8,982 nucleotides of DNA from an uncultured Sphingomonadaceae bacterium (GCA_946480515.1 CAMLKX010000068.1:1-8982), one strand, 5' to 3'. Counted from the stretch's first letter, positions 1 to 6,395 are shown. Program-made: numbers and translations. The notes: generated from the letters alone by a model not told the origin.

Positions 1-505
1 CGCGACCGAGGAGATGCTGGGGATCGCGCTCGCGCATCGGCCCAATGCCGCCTGCATCGTTCCTGAGCGCCGGGAGGAGCGTACCACCGAAGGCGGTCTC
101 GACGCTGCCACGCAGTTCGACCATCTCCGGCCCTTCGTCGACCGCCTTGGCGAGGCCGGAGTCCGAGTGAGCTTGTTCATCGAACCCGATCACCGGCAAA
201 TCGAGGCGGCGATCCGTCTCGGAGCTCCAGTGGTCGAGTTTCACACCGGGCGCTACGCGCATCTGGACGCGGACGATCGCTCGGCCGAGCTGGCGCGGAT
301 CGCCGATGCCGCCGCCCTCGCTTCGAAAAACGGGATCGAGCCGCATGCCGGCCATGGGCTCACCTTCGACAATGTCGCGCCGATTGCGGCCATTCCTCAG
401 CTGCGCGAGCTGAACATCGGGCATTTCCTGATCGGCGAAGCCATCTTCATCGGGCTGGAGGAAAGCATCCGTCGGATGCTCGCGGCCATGAACGAAGCGC
501 GGTGA
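1..505 (+). CDS. pdxJ: Pyridoxine 5'-phosphate synthase PdxJ, C-terminal part (5' end outside window)
   Basis: PdxJ condenses 3-amino-2-oxopropyl phosphate with 1-deoxy-D-xylulose 5-phosphate to make pyridoxine 5'-phosphate, the ring-closing step of DXP-dependent vitamin B6 synthesis in the cytoplasm. The frame is open from base 2 and enters from upstream, so the ATG at 14 is internal. Visible family signatures, in order, are the active-site segment [15 protein letters not shown], then EFHTGRYA, then GHGLTFDNV, which carries the conserved late histidine, and near the end IGEAIFIGL. These match the C-terminal two thirds of a TIM-barrel PdxJ. The stop codon (503-505) lies one base before the acpS ATG, so the two are almost certainly co-transcribed. 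pdxJ-acpS adjacency is common in proteobacteria. Nothing suggests damage; the truncation is only the window edge. Confidence 0.97.
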   Translation, partial: ATEEMLGIALAHRPNAACIVPERREERTTEGGLDAATQFDHLRPFVDRLGEAGVRVSLFIEPDHRQIEAAIRLGAPVVEFHTGRYAHLDADDRSAELARIADAAALASKNGIEPHAGHGLTFDNVAPIAAIPQLRELNIGHFLIGEAIFIGLEESIRRMLAAMNEAR

Positions 506-506
506 A

Positions 507-911
507 ATGATCATCGGCATCGGCTCCGACCTGTGCAACATCGAACGCATCCAGGCCTCGCTGGAACGCTTCGGCGAGCGCTTTGAGCGGCGGGTGTTCA
601 CGGACATCGAACGCGGCAAGGCCAACCGGCGGCCATTCACCAAGGCTGGCACGCTTGCGAAGCGATTCGCCGCCAAGGAAGCCTATTCCAAGGCCGTCGG
701 CACCGGCTTTCGAAGCGGCGTGTTCATGAAGGATATTGGTGTCGTCAACGCGCGGTCCGGCGCTCCAACCCTGGAGCTCACCGGCGGAGCGAAGGCTCGG
801 CTTGACGCGCTCGTCCCGCCCGGCCACGCGGTGGACATCCACCTGACAATGACCGACGATCACCCCTGGGCGCAGGCGTTTGTCATTCTTTATGCGAGGC
901 CGCTGGAGTGA
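507..911 (+). CDS. acpS: Holo-[acyl-carrier-protein] synthase AcpS
   Basis: AcpS transfers the 4'-phosphopantetheine group of coenzyme A onto the serine of apo-acyl carrier protein, activating it for fatty acid synthesis. The 134-residue product has the usual length. It opens with the family signature [15 protein letters not shown], in which Asp8 should bind Mg2+, and carries [11 protein letters not shown] at 53-63, in which Glu58 is the second metal ligand. The C-terminal [16 protein letters not shown] fits the last strands of the AcpS trimer fold. The ATG at 507 comes one base after the pdxJ stop, so its ribosome-binding site would lie inside pdxJ and translation is probably coupled. The next gene, lepB, follows after about 50 bases. 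No missing residue or frame problem is visible. Confidence 0.98.
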   Translation: MIIGIGSDLCNIERIQASLERFGERFERRVFTDIERGKANRRPFTKAGTLAKRFAAKEAYSKAVGTGFRSGVFMKDIGVVNARSGAPTLELTGGAKARLDALVPPGHAVDIHLTMTDDHPWAQAFVILYARPLE

Positions 912-960
912 AGCAGTGAACGAAGACACCATTCCGGCTGACGGCAGCAGGGGCAGCGCC

Positions 961-1812
961 ATGACGGAAACCGTCCCCGCCAAGCGCAAGAAGAGCGGCG
1001 GATTGTGGGAAGAGATCAAGGGCATGGCGCTGGTGCTGCTGCTCGTGCTCGCGTTCCACAGCTTCGTTGCCAAGCCCTTCTACATTCCATCGGAATCGAT
1101 GATGCCGGTCCTGCTGAAGGGTGACCGGCTGGTCGTCAGCAAATATGCCTACGGCTGGTCATGGGTCAGCCCGAGCGTCCATGTGCTGCCCCACTGGCAG
1201 GGACGCTTCCTCGGCAAGATGCCCGAGCGGGGCGACATCGTGATTGTAACGCCGCCTGGCCAAACCGACGACTATATCAAGCGGGTGATTGGCCTTCCCG
1301 GAGACACGGTGCAGGTCCGCGATGGCCGGCTGATCCTGAACGGCCGCAGGGTGCAATCGGCGGTGCGCCCGTCAGCGATGATCCCGGTCGACGCCAATGC
1401 GCCGTGCGGCTTGGAATTTGCTGGCTATCTGGTTCAGGCGGCTGATGGCGCCCGCTATTGCCGGCTGCCGGTCGTTCGCGAAACCCTACCCAACGGAGTG
1501 AGCTACGACACCGTCGACCTTGGGCCGAGCCCAGGGGACGATTACGGTCCGGTGTCCGTTCCCGCTGGTCATGTGTTCCTGATGGGCGACAATCGGGATC
1601 GAAGCGCCGACAGCCGCTTCGGTCTGGGTGCGCCGGATAACGGATTGGGCGGCCCCGTGCCGTGGGAGAATCTCGGCGGACGCGCGGAGTTCATCACCTT
1701 CTCGTTCGACGGCACGACCGAGCTGTTCAACCCGGTGAGCTGGATTTCGTCCCTGCGACCGGGCCGAGCCGGAGCCTCGCTGCGTCCAGACAAGGAGCCA
1801 AACGCTGGCTGA
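961..1812 (+). CDS. lepB: Signal peptidase I LepB
   Basis: LepB is the inner-membrane serine/lysine protease that removes Sec and Tat signal peptides from exported proteins. Counting from the ATG at 961 (283 residues), a basic N-terminus with a Lys-Arg-Lys-Lys stretch precedes one transmembrane helix at about 21-37. The nucleophile follows in PSESMMPVL (Ser46), and the general base in DDYIKRVIGLPGD (Lys107). The late signature GDNRDRSADSRF is at 209-220. Two cysteines (149 and 167) sit in the variable region between the catalytic boxes. I chose ATG 961 because AGGGG lies seven bases upstream. An in-frame GTG at 916, with GGAG seven bases upstream of it, would add 15 residues and is a real alternative. 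In many proteobacteria rnc and era follow lepB; here a membrane transporter gene follows. Confidence 0.97.
   Translation: MTETVPAKRKKSGGLWEEIKGMALVLLLVLAFHSFVAKPFYIPSESMMPVLLKGDRLVVSKYAYGWSWVSPSVHVLPHWQGRFLGKMPERGDIVIVTPPGQTDDYIKRVIGLPGDTVQVRDGRLILNGRRVQSAVRPSAMIPVDANAPCGLEFAGYLVQAADGARYCRLPVVRETLPNGVSYDTVDLGPSPGDDYGPVSVPAGHVFLMGDNRDRSADSRFGLGAPDNGLGGPVPWENLGGRAEFITFSFDGTTELFNPVSWISSLRPGRAGASLRPDKEPNAG
1792..1797 (+). promoter_or_regulatory. Strong Shine-Dalgarno AAGGAG for the transporter gene, inside the lepB 3' end
   Basis: AAGGAG lies within the last codons of lepB. It is seven bases upstream of a CTG at 1805 that is in frame with the AI-2E transporter. No ATG, GTG or TTG occurs in that frame between the stop at 1736-1738 and the ATG at 1910, so this site is the main reason for choosing the CTG start. 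Confidence 0.6.
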
Positions 1813-2899
1813 CGCCGTTCCTCCGCCGCACGTCGAGCGCCCCGGCCCTTCTGAATTCCGGGATCCCCTGGTCACCAATGAGATCAAGCGGGCGGCGGTT
1901 TGGCTGGGGATGGCAACTGCGCTGATCGGCCTGTTCTTCCTTGCCGAGCCGCTGATGCTGATCGTCGGAGGAATGGTTTTCGCGGTGCTGCTCGACGGCG
2001 GAACCCGGCTGGTCGGCAGGGTCCTTCCGATTGCGCGGGGCTGGCGGCTGATGATCGTCGCGCTTGCCGGCATCAGCTTCATCAGCTGGGTTGTCTATTA
2101 CGCCGGAACCACATTTGCCGCCCAGGCCGAGGCGCTGCGCATGGTCGTCAGCGCTCAGCTGGACCGGCTGATGACGTTTATCAGCAGCCTTGGCCTGATC
2201 CCGAAAGACGCCGGCGCATCCAGCATTAGCAGCGAACTGCTCGGCTCGCTCGGCCGGCTGACCAGTTTCGTCGGCAGCGCGCTTGGCGTGGTGTCGGCTG
2301 TGCTGATGATCATCGTGATCGGAATCTTTGTTGCTATCGAACCGCGACTTTATGACCGCAGCGTTGCCTGGATGCTTCCGCTGCGTCACCGTGACCGCTT
2401 CTATGTGATCACTTCGCGGGTGGCGTTCACCCTTCGCCGTCTCCTCGCGGGGCGGCTGATCGGGATGGTGTTCGAGGGGATTTTTACCTGGGTGATGCTC
2501 TGGATCGGTGGCGTGCCGATGGCCGCGCTGCTCGGGCTGATCACCGGCTTGCTGGCCTTCATCCCGAACATCGGCGCGATTGTTTCCGGGATCCTGATGG
2601 TCGCGGTCGGATTCTCGACCGGGGTCAACCAGGGCTTGTGGGCGATCTTCGTCTATTTCTTCGTCCAGAACGTCGATGGCTATCTGGTCGTGCCCTACAT
2701 TGCCCGGCGCACGGTCGACCTCGCGCCCGCGCTGGTGCTCGCGGCCCAGCTGATTTTCGGAGCACTGTTCGGAATTCTCGGGATCTTGCTCGCCGACCCG
2801 CTCCTCGCGTCCCTGAAAGTCGCGCTTCAGGAGCTCAGCAAGGAGGGCTCAGACCAGACTTTGACGCTGAGGCCGGAGGACGTCGACCGCAGAGCCTAG
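1805..2899 (+). CDS. AI-2E family (UPF0118/PerM-like) membrane transporter
   Basis: This is a polytopic inner-membrane protein of the AI-2E transporter family. Members have been linked to autoinducer-2 export, Na+/H+ exchange and general permease roles, so the substrate here is unknown. The sequence is strongly hydrophobic, with about seven or eight predicted membrane segments. The characteristic C-terminal block includes GLLAFIPNIGAIVSGIL, DGYLVVPYIARRTVDLAPAL and a final hydrophobic pair ending GILLADPLLA. From CTG 1805 the product is 364 residues. Residues 1-35 are hydrophilic and coding-like, and include RPGPSEFRDPLV just before the first helix. Starting at the only canonical codon, ATG 1910, would remove this segment and the beginning of helix 1, and that ATG has poor ribosome-binding spacing. 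The gene overlaps the lepB stop by eight bases and is probably co-transcribed with it. The family call is firm; the start is about 60% likely. Confidence 0.93.
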   Translation: MADAVPPPHVERPGPSEFRDPLVTNEIKRAAVWLGMATALIGLFFLAEPLMLIVGGMVFAVLLDGGTRLVGRVLPIARGWRLMIVALAGISFISWVVYYAGTTFAAQAEALRMVVSAQLDRLMTFISSLGLIPKDAGASSISSELLGSLGRLTSFVGSALGVVSAVLMIIVIGIFVAIEPRLYDRSVAWMLPLRHRDRFYVITSRVAFTLRRLLAGRLIGMVFEGIFTWVMLWIGGVPMAALLGLITGLLAFIPNIGAIVSGILMVAVGFSTGVNQGLWAIFVYFFVQNVDGYLVVPYIARRTVDLAPALVLAAQLIFGALFGILGILLADPLLASLKVALQELSKEGSDQTLTLRPEDVDRRA

Positions 2900-3387
2900 C
2901 CGGCCGGCCCCATCATCTGGGCGGCGTTCGGAATGACCTGCACGACATGCACGTCGAAATCGAGATCGGCATTGGCGGGAATCACCCCACCCGGAGGCGG
3001 CGTCGCGCCATAGGCCAGCTCGCTCGGAATTCGAATCCGGTAGCGGCCACCTTTGCGCATCTTCTGCAGCGCTTCGGAGAAGCCGGGAATCACCTGGCCG
3101 ACCAACATCGGCGTCGGGCCCCGCCCTTCGCTGCTGTCGAACACGGTGCCGTCCGTCAAACGTCCTTCATACTCGATCATCACGCCGTCATTGGCACCGA
3201 TCAGATCGCCTTCGCCGCGCTCGACCGTGCGGATCACAAGCCCGCTCCGCGTGGTCTCGCCGCGCATTTGCCCGGCTCCGGCAGCCGCGATCAGCACGGC
3301 TGCGACGATAAGAACGATGATGACCAGCCAAAGCTTGGCCAGCGAGCCGCGCTTCAGCGGCTGAAGCGGAACTGCAGTAACCGACAT
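2896..3387 (-). CDS. Membrane-anchored FKBP-type peptidyl-prolyl cis-trans isomerase
   Basis: FKBP-type isomerases speed cis-trans rotation at proline bonds and help fold proteins. The 163-residue product has a short cytoplasmic N-terminus, a single hydrophobic anchor at about 20-38, and one FKBP domain at about 62-152, so the domain probably faces the periplasm. Residues expected in the binding pocket are visible: Tyr73, Phe83-Asp84, Val99-Ile100-Pro-Gly, Tyr126 and Phe144. The pocket tryptophan of the human FKBP12 type is Phe103 here, as in many bacterial members. I chose ATG 3387, which has AAAGG about ten bases upstream; the in-frame TTG at 3396 lies too close to that site. The gene is 47 bases downstream of rpsU on the same strand and probably shares its transcript. 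Its stop codon overlaps the stop of the convergent transporter gene. Confidence 0.95.
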   Translation of the reverse strand: MSVTAVPLQPLKRGSLAKLWLVIIVLIVAAVLIAAAGAGQMRGETTRSGLVIRTVERGEGDLIGANDGVMIEYEGRLTDGTVFDSSEGRGPTPMLVGQVIPGFSEALQKMRKGGRYRIRIPSELAYGATPPPGGVIPANADLDFDVHVVQVIPNAAQMMGPAG

Positions 3388-3427
3388 CGGGCGCAAGCCT
3401 TTCGCGCGGAGAAGAAAACCTTCGTTG

Positions 3428-3447
3428 AGGCGCCCTATCTGGCGCCT
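3428..3447 (-). repeat. Inverted repeat across the rpsU stop codon (possible attenuator or processing hairpin)
   Basis: Arms AGGCGCC (3428-3434) and GGCGCCT (3441-3447) are perfect 7-bp complements around a six-base loop that contains the rpsU stop codon. On the minus strand a T-rich stretch (TTTTCTT) starts about nine bases after the hairpin. That is too far for a textbook intrinsic terminator. A partial terminator, or an mRNA-stabilising or processing hairpin between rpsU and the FKBP gene, is possible. Confidence 0.4.
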
Positions 3448-3641
3448 TCGCGCTCCGCCCGCTTCCGCTCCAGCTTGCGAGCGCGGCGAATCGCGGCAGC
3501 GCGTTCACGGGCGCGCTTTTCCGACGGCTTCTCATAGTGGCGGCGCAACTTCATCTCGCGATAGACGCCTTCACGCTGCAGCTTCTTCTTGAGCGCGCGC
3601 AGCGCCTGGTCGACATTATTGTCGCGAACGATGATTTGCAT
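3435..3641 (-). CDS. rpsU: 30S ribosomal protein bS21
   Basis: bS21 is a small, very basic protein of the 30S subunit platform near the 3' end of 16S rRNA, where it aids initiation. The 68-residue product starts [20 protein letters not shown] and has the family's [21 protein letters not shown] block, followed by a long Arg/Lys/Ala-rich helical tail typical of alphaproteobacterial forms. The start is ATG 3641, with GAAGG five bases upstream; an in-frame upstream codon at 3683 would add residues unlike the family. It lies directly upstream of the FKBP gene on the minus strand. Divergent from it is the first L,D-transpeptidase, so the approximately 278-base gap between them should hold both promoters. 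A hairpin spans its stop codon. Confidence 0.98.
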   Translation of the reverse strand: MQIIVRDNNVDQALRALKKKLQREGVYREMKLRRHYEKPSEKRARERAAAIRRARKLERKRAEREGAR

Positions 3642-3919
3642 AAACGCCTTCAAGCTCCTTCCCGGCCAAAGCCGAGCCGCCACACCGGTATGGTGTCTTC
3701 CGACGGCAATAGATGATAGTCGTCGCGAGCATCGCCCGCACCGTTGCCGCGCCAGTAGCAGCGCTGCGCCTCCGTTTCAAGCAGCAGGTGGGACGAGCTA
3801 ACTGCGGCAAAACGACCCGGATCGAGGATGAAAGGAGGATCGAGCGGCGTTCGGTTATCGAGCCTTAAGCAATTGAATGGTAGAAAGAACTCTTGTGTTC
3901 ATTGCGTGAGCGGGACGGG
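3642..3919. promoter_or_regulatory. Divergent intergenic region between rpsU and the YkuD_2 gene
   Basis: This is the longest stretch without a confident gene. It must contain the rpsU promoter (minus strand) and probably the promoter of the transpeptidase (plus strand), but I could not find a convincing -35/-10 pair for either. It contains an isolated, near-perfect Shine-Dalgarno-like AAAGGAGG on the plus strand (3831-3838) with no start codon at a useful distance. It also has an imperfect dyad, GAAC-N6-GTTC (3887-3900), just ahead of the transpeptidase start. On the minus strand most of it is covered by an open frame without a start codon, listed separately. Confidence 0.5.
3650..3898 (-). 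other. Open frame without a start codon directly upstream of rpsU (possible decayed or unannotated gene)
   Basis: Reading the minus strand from the stop at 3899-3901, the frame stays open for 82 codons to a TGA at 3650-3652, eight bases before the rpsU ATG. The rpsU ribosome-binding site overlaps that TGA. The predicted residues are not repetitive and look protein-like near the end (for example [19 protein letters not shown]), with third-position GC roughly 65% over the later 62 codons by hand count. No ATG or GTG occurs near its beginning; the first TTG and GTG are only in the last third. It may be a chance open frame, a gene fragment, or a gene using an unusual start. I do not recognise the product. 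Confidence 0.2.
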
Positions 3920-4627
3920 ATGTCAGTAAATCGTCGTGAGATGTTACGGCTTGGCGCAGCCGGTGCGGGAGGCTTGTTGCTCTCGTCCGCGGCTGCGTCG
4001 CAGACACTTCCGGCACTGGTTTTTCGCAATGTGCCAGGTACAGCGCCGGTCGTTCCTCCGGTCGCGCCGCCGGCATCGGTTCCTGCGGTCGCGTCCAGCT
4101 TCTCGGCTCCCGGCGGAATCAATCCCCAGCTGTTCGCCAAGGCAAAAGCTGCACTCGAGGCCCATCGCTCGCGGGTGCGCTACCGCGATTCGATCGGCGT
4201 CGTCGATTTCTCGCTGGGATCGCATCTCCCCCGATTCCATGTCGTGAACCTGATCAACGGCTCGGTTGAGAGCCATCAGGTTGCTCATGGCCGCGGGTCC
4301 GACCCCGAACATTCCGGCTTCCTTGAATATTTTTCGAACAATTTCGGATCGCACGCCAGCTCGAACGGCGCCTACATCACCAGCGACACCTATCATGGCA
4401 AATATGGGCTTTCGATGAAGGTCCAGGGGCTCGACTGGTCGAACAGCAATGCCGAAGCCCGGGCGATCGTCATCCACAATGCCTGGTATGCCGAGCCCGA
4501 GATGATCGCGAGTCATGGAAAGCTGGGGCGGTCTGAAGGCTGCTTCGCCTTCAGCCGCGACAATCAGTGGAAGGTGATGAACCGCCTCTATGCAGGCCGG
4601 ATGATCTACGCCGACAAGCTGGCCTGA
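3920..4627 (+). CDS. Tat-exported L,D-transpeptidase catalytic-domain protein (YkuD_2 family)
   Basis: Members of the YkuD_2 family resemble murein L,D-transpeptidases, which use a cysteine to join peptidoglycan stem peptides through 3-3 links or to attach other proteins to them. The exact activity of this subfamily is less certain. The 235-residue product begins with a twin-arginine motif, NRREMLRLG, followed by a hydrophobic Ala/Gly/Leu segment to about residue 27, so it should be exported folded to the periplasm. A Pro/Val/Ala-rich linker (about 37-60) precedes the catalytic domain (about 68-233). Family features include VAHGRGSDPEHSGF, HASSNGAYITSDTYHGKYG, AIVIHNAWY with His186, and LGRSEGCFAF with the probable nucleophile Cys208. 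ATG 3920 is chosen because it gives a standard Tat signal; a TTG at 3893 would put ten residues in front. Its stop lies 11 bases from that of the convergent YcbB-like gene. Confidence 0.92.
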   Translation: MSVNRREMLRLGAAGAGGLLLSSAAASQTLPALVFRNVPGTAPVVPPVAPPASVPAVASSFSAPGGINPQLFAKAKAALEAHRSRVRYRDSIGVVDFSLGSHLPRFHVVNLINGSVESHQVAHGRGSDPEHSGFLEYFSNNFGSHASSNGAYITSDTYHGKYGLSMKVQGLDWSNSNAEARAIVIHNAWYAEPEMIASHGKLGRSEGCFAFSRDNQWKVMNRLYAGRMIYADKLA

Positions 4628-4638
4628 GCCGTCTCTTC

Positions 4639-5913
4639 CTACTTCGAGGCAACTTCCTTCTTTGCCGTAGTCGGCACAACCGGCTTGCGGTCGAGTAGCG
4701 CCGCGAGCACCTTCGGATCCCGGTTGTACAGATCGGGATAGTCGACCAGCTGCCCGTCAACGAGTGCAGCCGAACTGAAGTAGACGATGTAGACAGGCAC
4801 GGGCTTTACGAACTTGGCCTCGACCGTCTTGTTGCTGGCCAGAACCTCGTCGATCTTCTCCTTCGTCCACTCGCCGCCGTCGTCGGACAACAGTTCGGCC
4901 GTCAGATCGAGGATATGCTCGGTCCTGACGCAGCCGTGGCTAAGCGCGCGCATCCGGCTGCTGAAGCGGCTTCGGGCGTTGGTGTCGTGAAGGTAGATCG
5001 CCTCGCTGTTGGGCATCACGAACTTGACTTTGCCGAGTGCATTGGCCGGCCCAGGCGGCTGCCGCCAACTCTGAACCTTGCCGTCCTTGCCCTTGACCGG
5101 AACATAACCCCGCTTGCCGCGCACCTCGCCTTCGATGCTCTTTGGCACTTCCCACCACGGGTTGAGGATCACTCCAGTGGCGAGCGCCGACAGCTGCGGA
5201 GTCGGCGTCTTGACCGCACCGGCGATCGCCCGATGCTTCCATCGGGTGACACCGTTTTCGACTAGGGTCGCATGGAAGCCCGGCACATTGACGATGATGT
5301 ACTTCTGGCCGAGGTCGCGCGGCAGCCAGCGCCAGCGATCCATGTTGAGCCGGATTCGATTGACCTTGGTTGGATCGGCGATCGCCAGCGCAGTCCTGAG
5401 CGAGCCATATTGCGGATGAGTTGGCAGCAGCCCGTTGAGCGCCGCAGCGACCTGGTGGCGCGCCAGCGCACCGGCAAGCAAGGTTGCCTGCCGCACCGGA
5501 TCGAGGTCCGGATCGGTGATGTGCCAGGGCCGGCGGTCATTAACCGGCACCCGGCCGAGGGCGAGGTGGCTCGAAAGCTTGTTGAACCGGTCGGTCGCGG
5601 CCCGGGACAGAATCCCGCGGTCGCCCCGCTGGATCGCCAGCGCCAGGCCTTCCGGGTCGTAGTCCTTCGGATCAAGGCCTTCGCGACCGACACTATTGAT
5701 GTAGCCAAGCAGCTCCTGCGCGTCGCGAACATCCCACAGCGGGGGCGGTAGCACCGGAGCCACTGGGACAGGGGAAACTGCGGCCGGAGGTGTTGCCGGC
5801 GCCTGCGGCTGCTGGGGAACCGGACTTCCCGGAATTGCCTGCGCTGCGAGTGCCGCGGCCGGAACCAGGCCACTCGCCGCCGAAAGGACCAAAGAGCCGT
5901 AACGCGCCATCAT
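4639..5913 (-). CDS. YcbB-like L,D-transpeptidase (YkuD catalytic domain)
   Basis: This enzyme should form 3-3 cross-links in peptidoglycan in the periplasm, independently of beta-lactam-sensitive D,D-transpeptidases. From ATG 5913 it is 424 residues: a Sec signal peptide (about 1-25), a Pro/Ala/Gln-rich linker (about 28-58), a scaffold-like domain with the typical LLPTHPQY element (about 163-170), and a YkuD catalytic domain (about 190-385). The catalytic HDTN (His309) and SHGCVR (Cys328) motifs are intact. The C-terminal tail VPVYIVYFSSAALVDGQL resembles YcbB. E. coli YcbB is about 615 residues with a peptidoglycan-binding domain between scaffold and catalytic domains; here only about ten residues separate them. 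AGGGA lies about nine bases upstream of ATG 5913. The ATG at 5910 is equally possible, and in-frame starts at 5964 and 6096 would bury the signal peptide or overlap the divergent PilZ gene. Confidence 0.95.
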   Translation of the reverse strand: MMARYGSLVLSAASGLVPAAALAAQAIPGSPVPQQPQAPATPPAAVSPVPVAPVLPPPLWDVRDAQELLGYINSVGREGLDPKDYDPEGLALAIQRGDRGILSRAATDRFNKLSSHLALGRVPVNDRRPWHITDPDLDPVRQATLLAGALARHQVAAALNGLLPTHPQYGSLRTALAIADPTKVNRIRLNMDRWRWLPRDLGQKYIIVNVPGFHATLVENGVTRWKHRAIAGAVKTPTPQLSALATGVILNPWWEVPKSIEGEVRGKRGYVPVKGKDGKVQSWRQPPGPANALGKVKFVMPNSEAIYLHDTNARSRFSSRMRALSHGCVRTEHILDLTAELLSDDGGEWTKEKIDEVLASNKTVEAKFVKPVPVYIVYFSSAALVDGQLVDYPDLYNRDPKVLAALLDRKPVVPTTAKKEVASK

Positions 5914-6083
5914 CGGTCGAAATCCCTGTCCCACCCCGGCAAACCCGAGAAGCGGATCTGCCATGCCGTGCTGATGCAATACACAGGATGAATGCGCCAT
6001 TCCAGCGGATCGAACGCAGGAGCCCATGTTCGTTGCCGCCAAGAAATCCTTAACGTCCGGTGGGTTAGAAAGCGCGGACGAGG

Positions 6084-6395
6084 ATGGTGGATGCAATGGG
6101 TTTCAAACTCGACGGCGGAATGATCCCGCGTACCGTCAAGCGGATGTTCGACCAGCGGGTCGAAGCGCGCAGCGACGCCTTGCGCCAGTCCGCGGTGCTG
6201 TCGTTCCGGAGTGAGCCGCACATCGTTGAACTGGTCAACATGTCTCCTTCCGGAGCGATGATCCATTTCAACAAGACTCCCCGGATTGGGGAAAGCGTGA
6301 CTCTGCAACTGGTTGATCGCAGACCCATTTCGGGGCATGTTCGGTGGGTTCGGGATGGCTGCGTCGGTATCAACTTCGTGACGCTCGGCTCCTGA
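6084..6395 (+). CDS. PilZ domain protein 1 (putative c-di-GMP receptor)
   Basis: PilZ domains bind cyclic di-GMP and pass the signal to motility, polysaccharide or envelope targets. This 103-residue product is almost entirely one PilZ domain (about 23-99). Both ligand-contact motifs are intact: RVEAR (Arg25 and Arg29, the RxxxR motif) and NMSPSG (Asn52, Ser54 and Gly57, the D/NxSxxG motif). The N-terminal 22 residues are basic with no signal or membrane segment, so the protein should be cytosolic. Starts at ATG 6084, 6096 and 6120 are all possible; 6096 has a weak GGTGG five bases upstream, and the choice does not affect the domain. It is divergent from the YcbB-like gene and is followed 19 bases later by a second PilZ gene, so the pair is probably one operon. 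The downstream target cannot be told from the sequence. Confidence 0.9.
   Translation: MVDAMGFKLDGGMIPRTVKRMFDQRVEARSDALRQSAVLSFRSEPHIVELVNMSPSGAMIHFNKTPRIGESVTLQLVDRRPISGHVRWVRDGCVGINFVTLGS

Noticed and set aside
2899..2908. GC palindrome GCCGGCCGGC just after the transporter stop
   Set aside because: Low-complexity GC-rich sequence inside the FKBP coding region; no sign of function.
3616..3810. 64-codon frame on the minus strand overlapping the rpsU start
   Set aside because: It runs into rpsU in another frame, has no clear ribosome-binding site, and its product looks like low-information Arg/Ala/Cys-rich translation.
3831..3838. Near-perfect Shine-Dalgarno AAAGGAGG on the plus strand
   Set aside because: No ATG, GTG or TTG lies 4-12 bases downstream, so it cannot be tied to a gene; probably chance.
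3887..3900. GAAC-N6-GTTC dyad before the YkuD_2 gene, considered as a LexA site
   Set aside because: The alphaproteobacterial LexA box is a GTTC-N7-GTTC direct repeat; spacing and orientation differ and only four bases per arm match.
4628..4638. Terminator between the two convergent transpeptidases
   Set aside because: The 11-base gap and its flanks show no stable stem followed by a T run.
5914..6096. In-frame N-terminal extension of the YcbB-like transpeptidase up to ATG 6096
   Set aside because: It would bury a clear Sec signal peptide and overlap the divergent PilZ gene; ATG 5913 or 5910 fits better.
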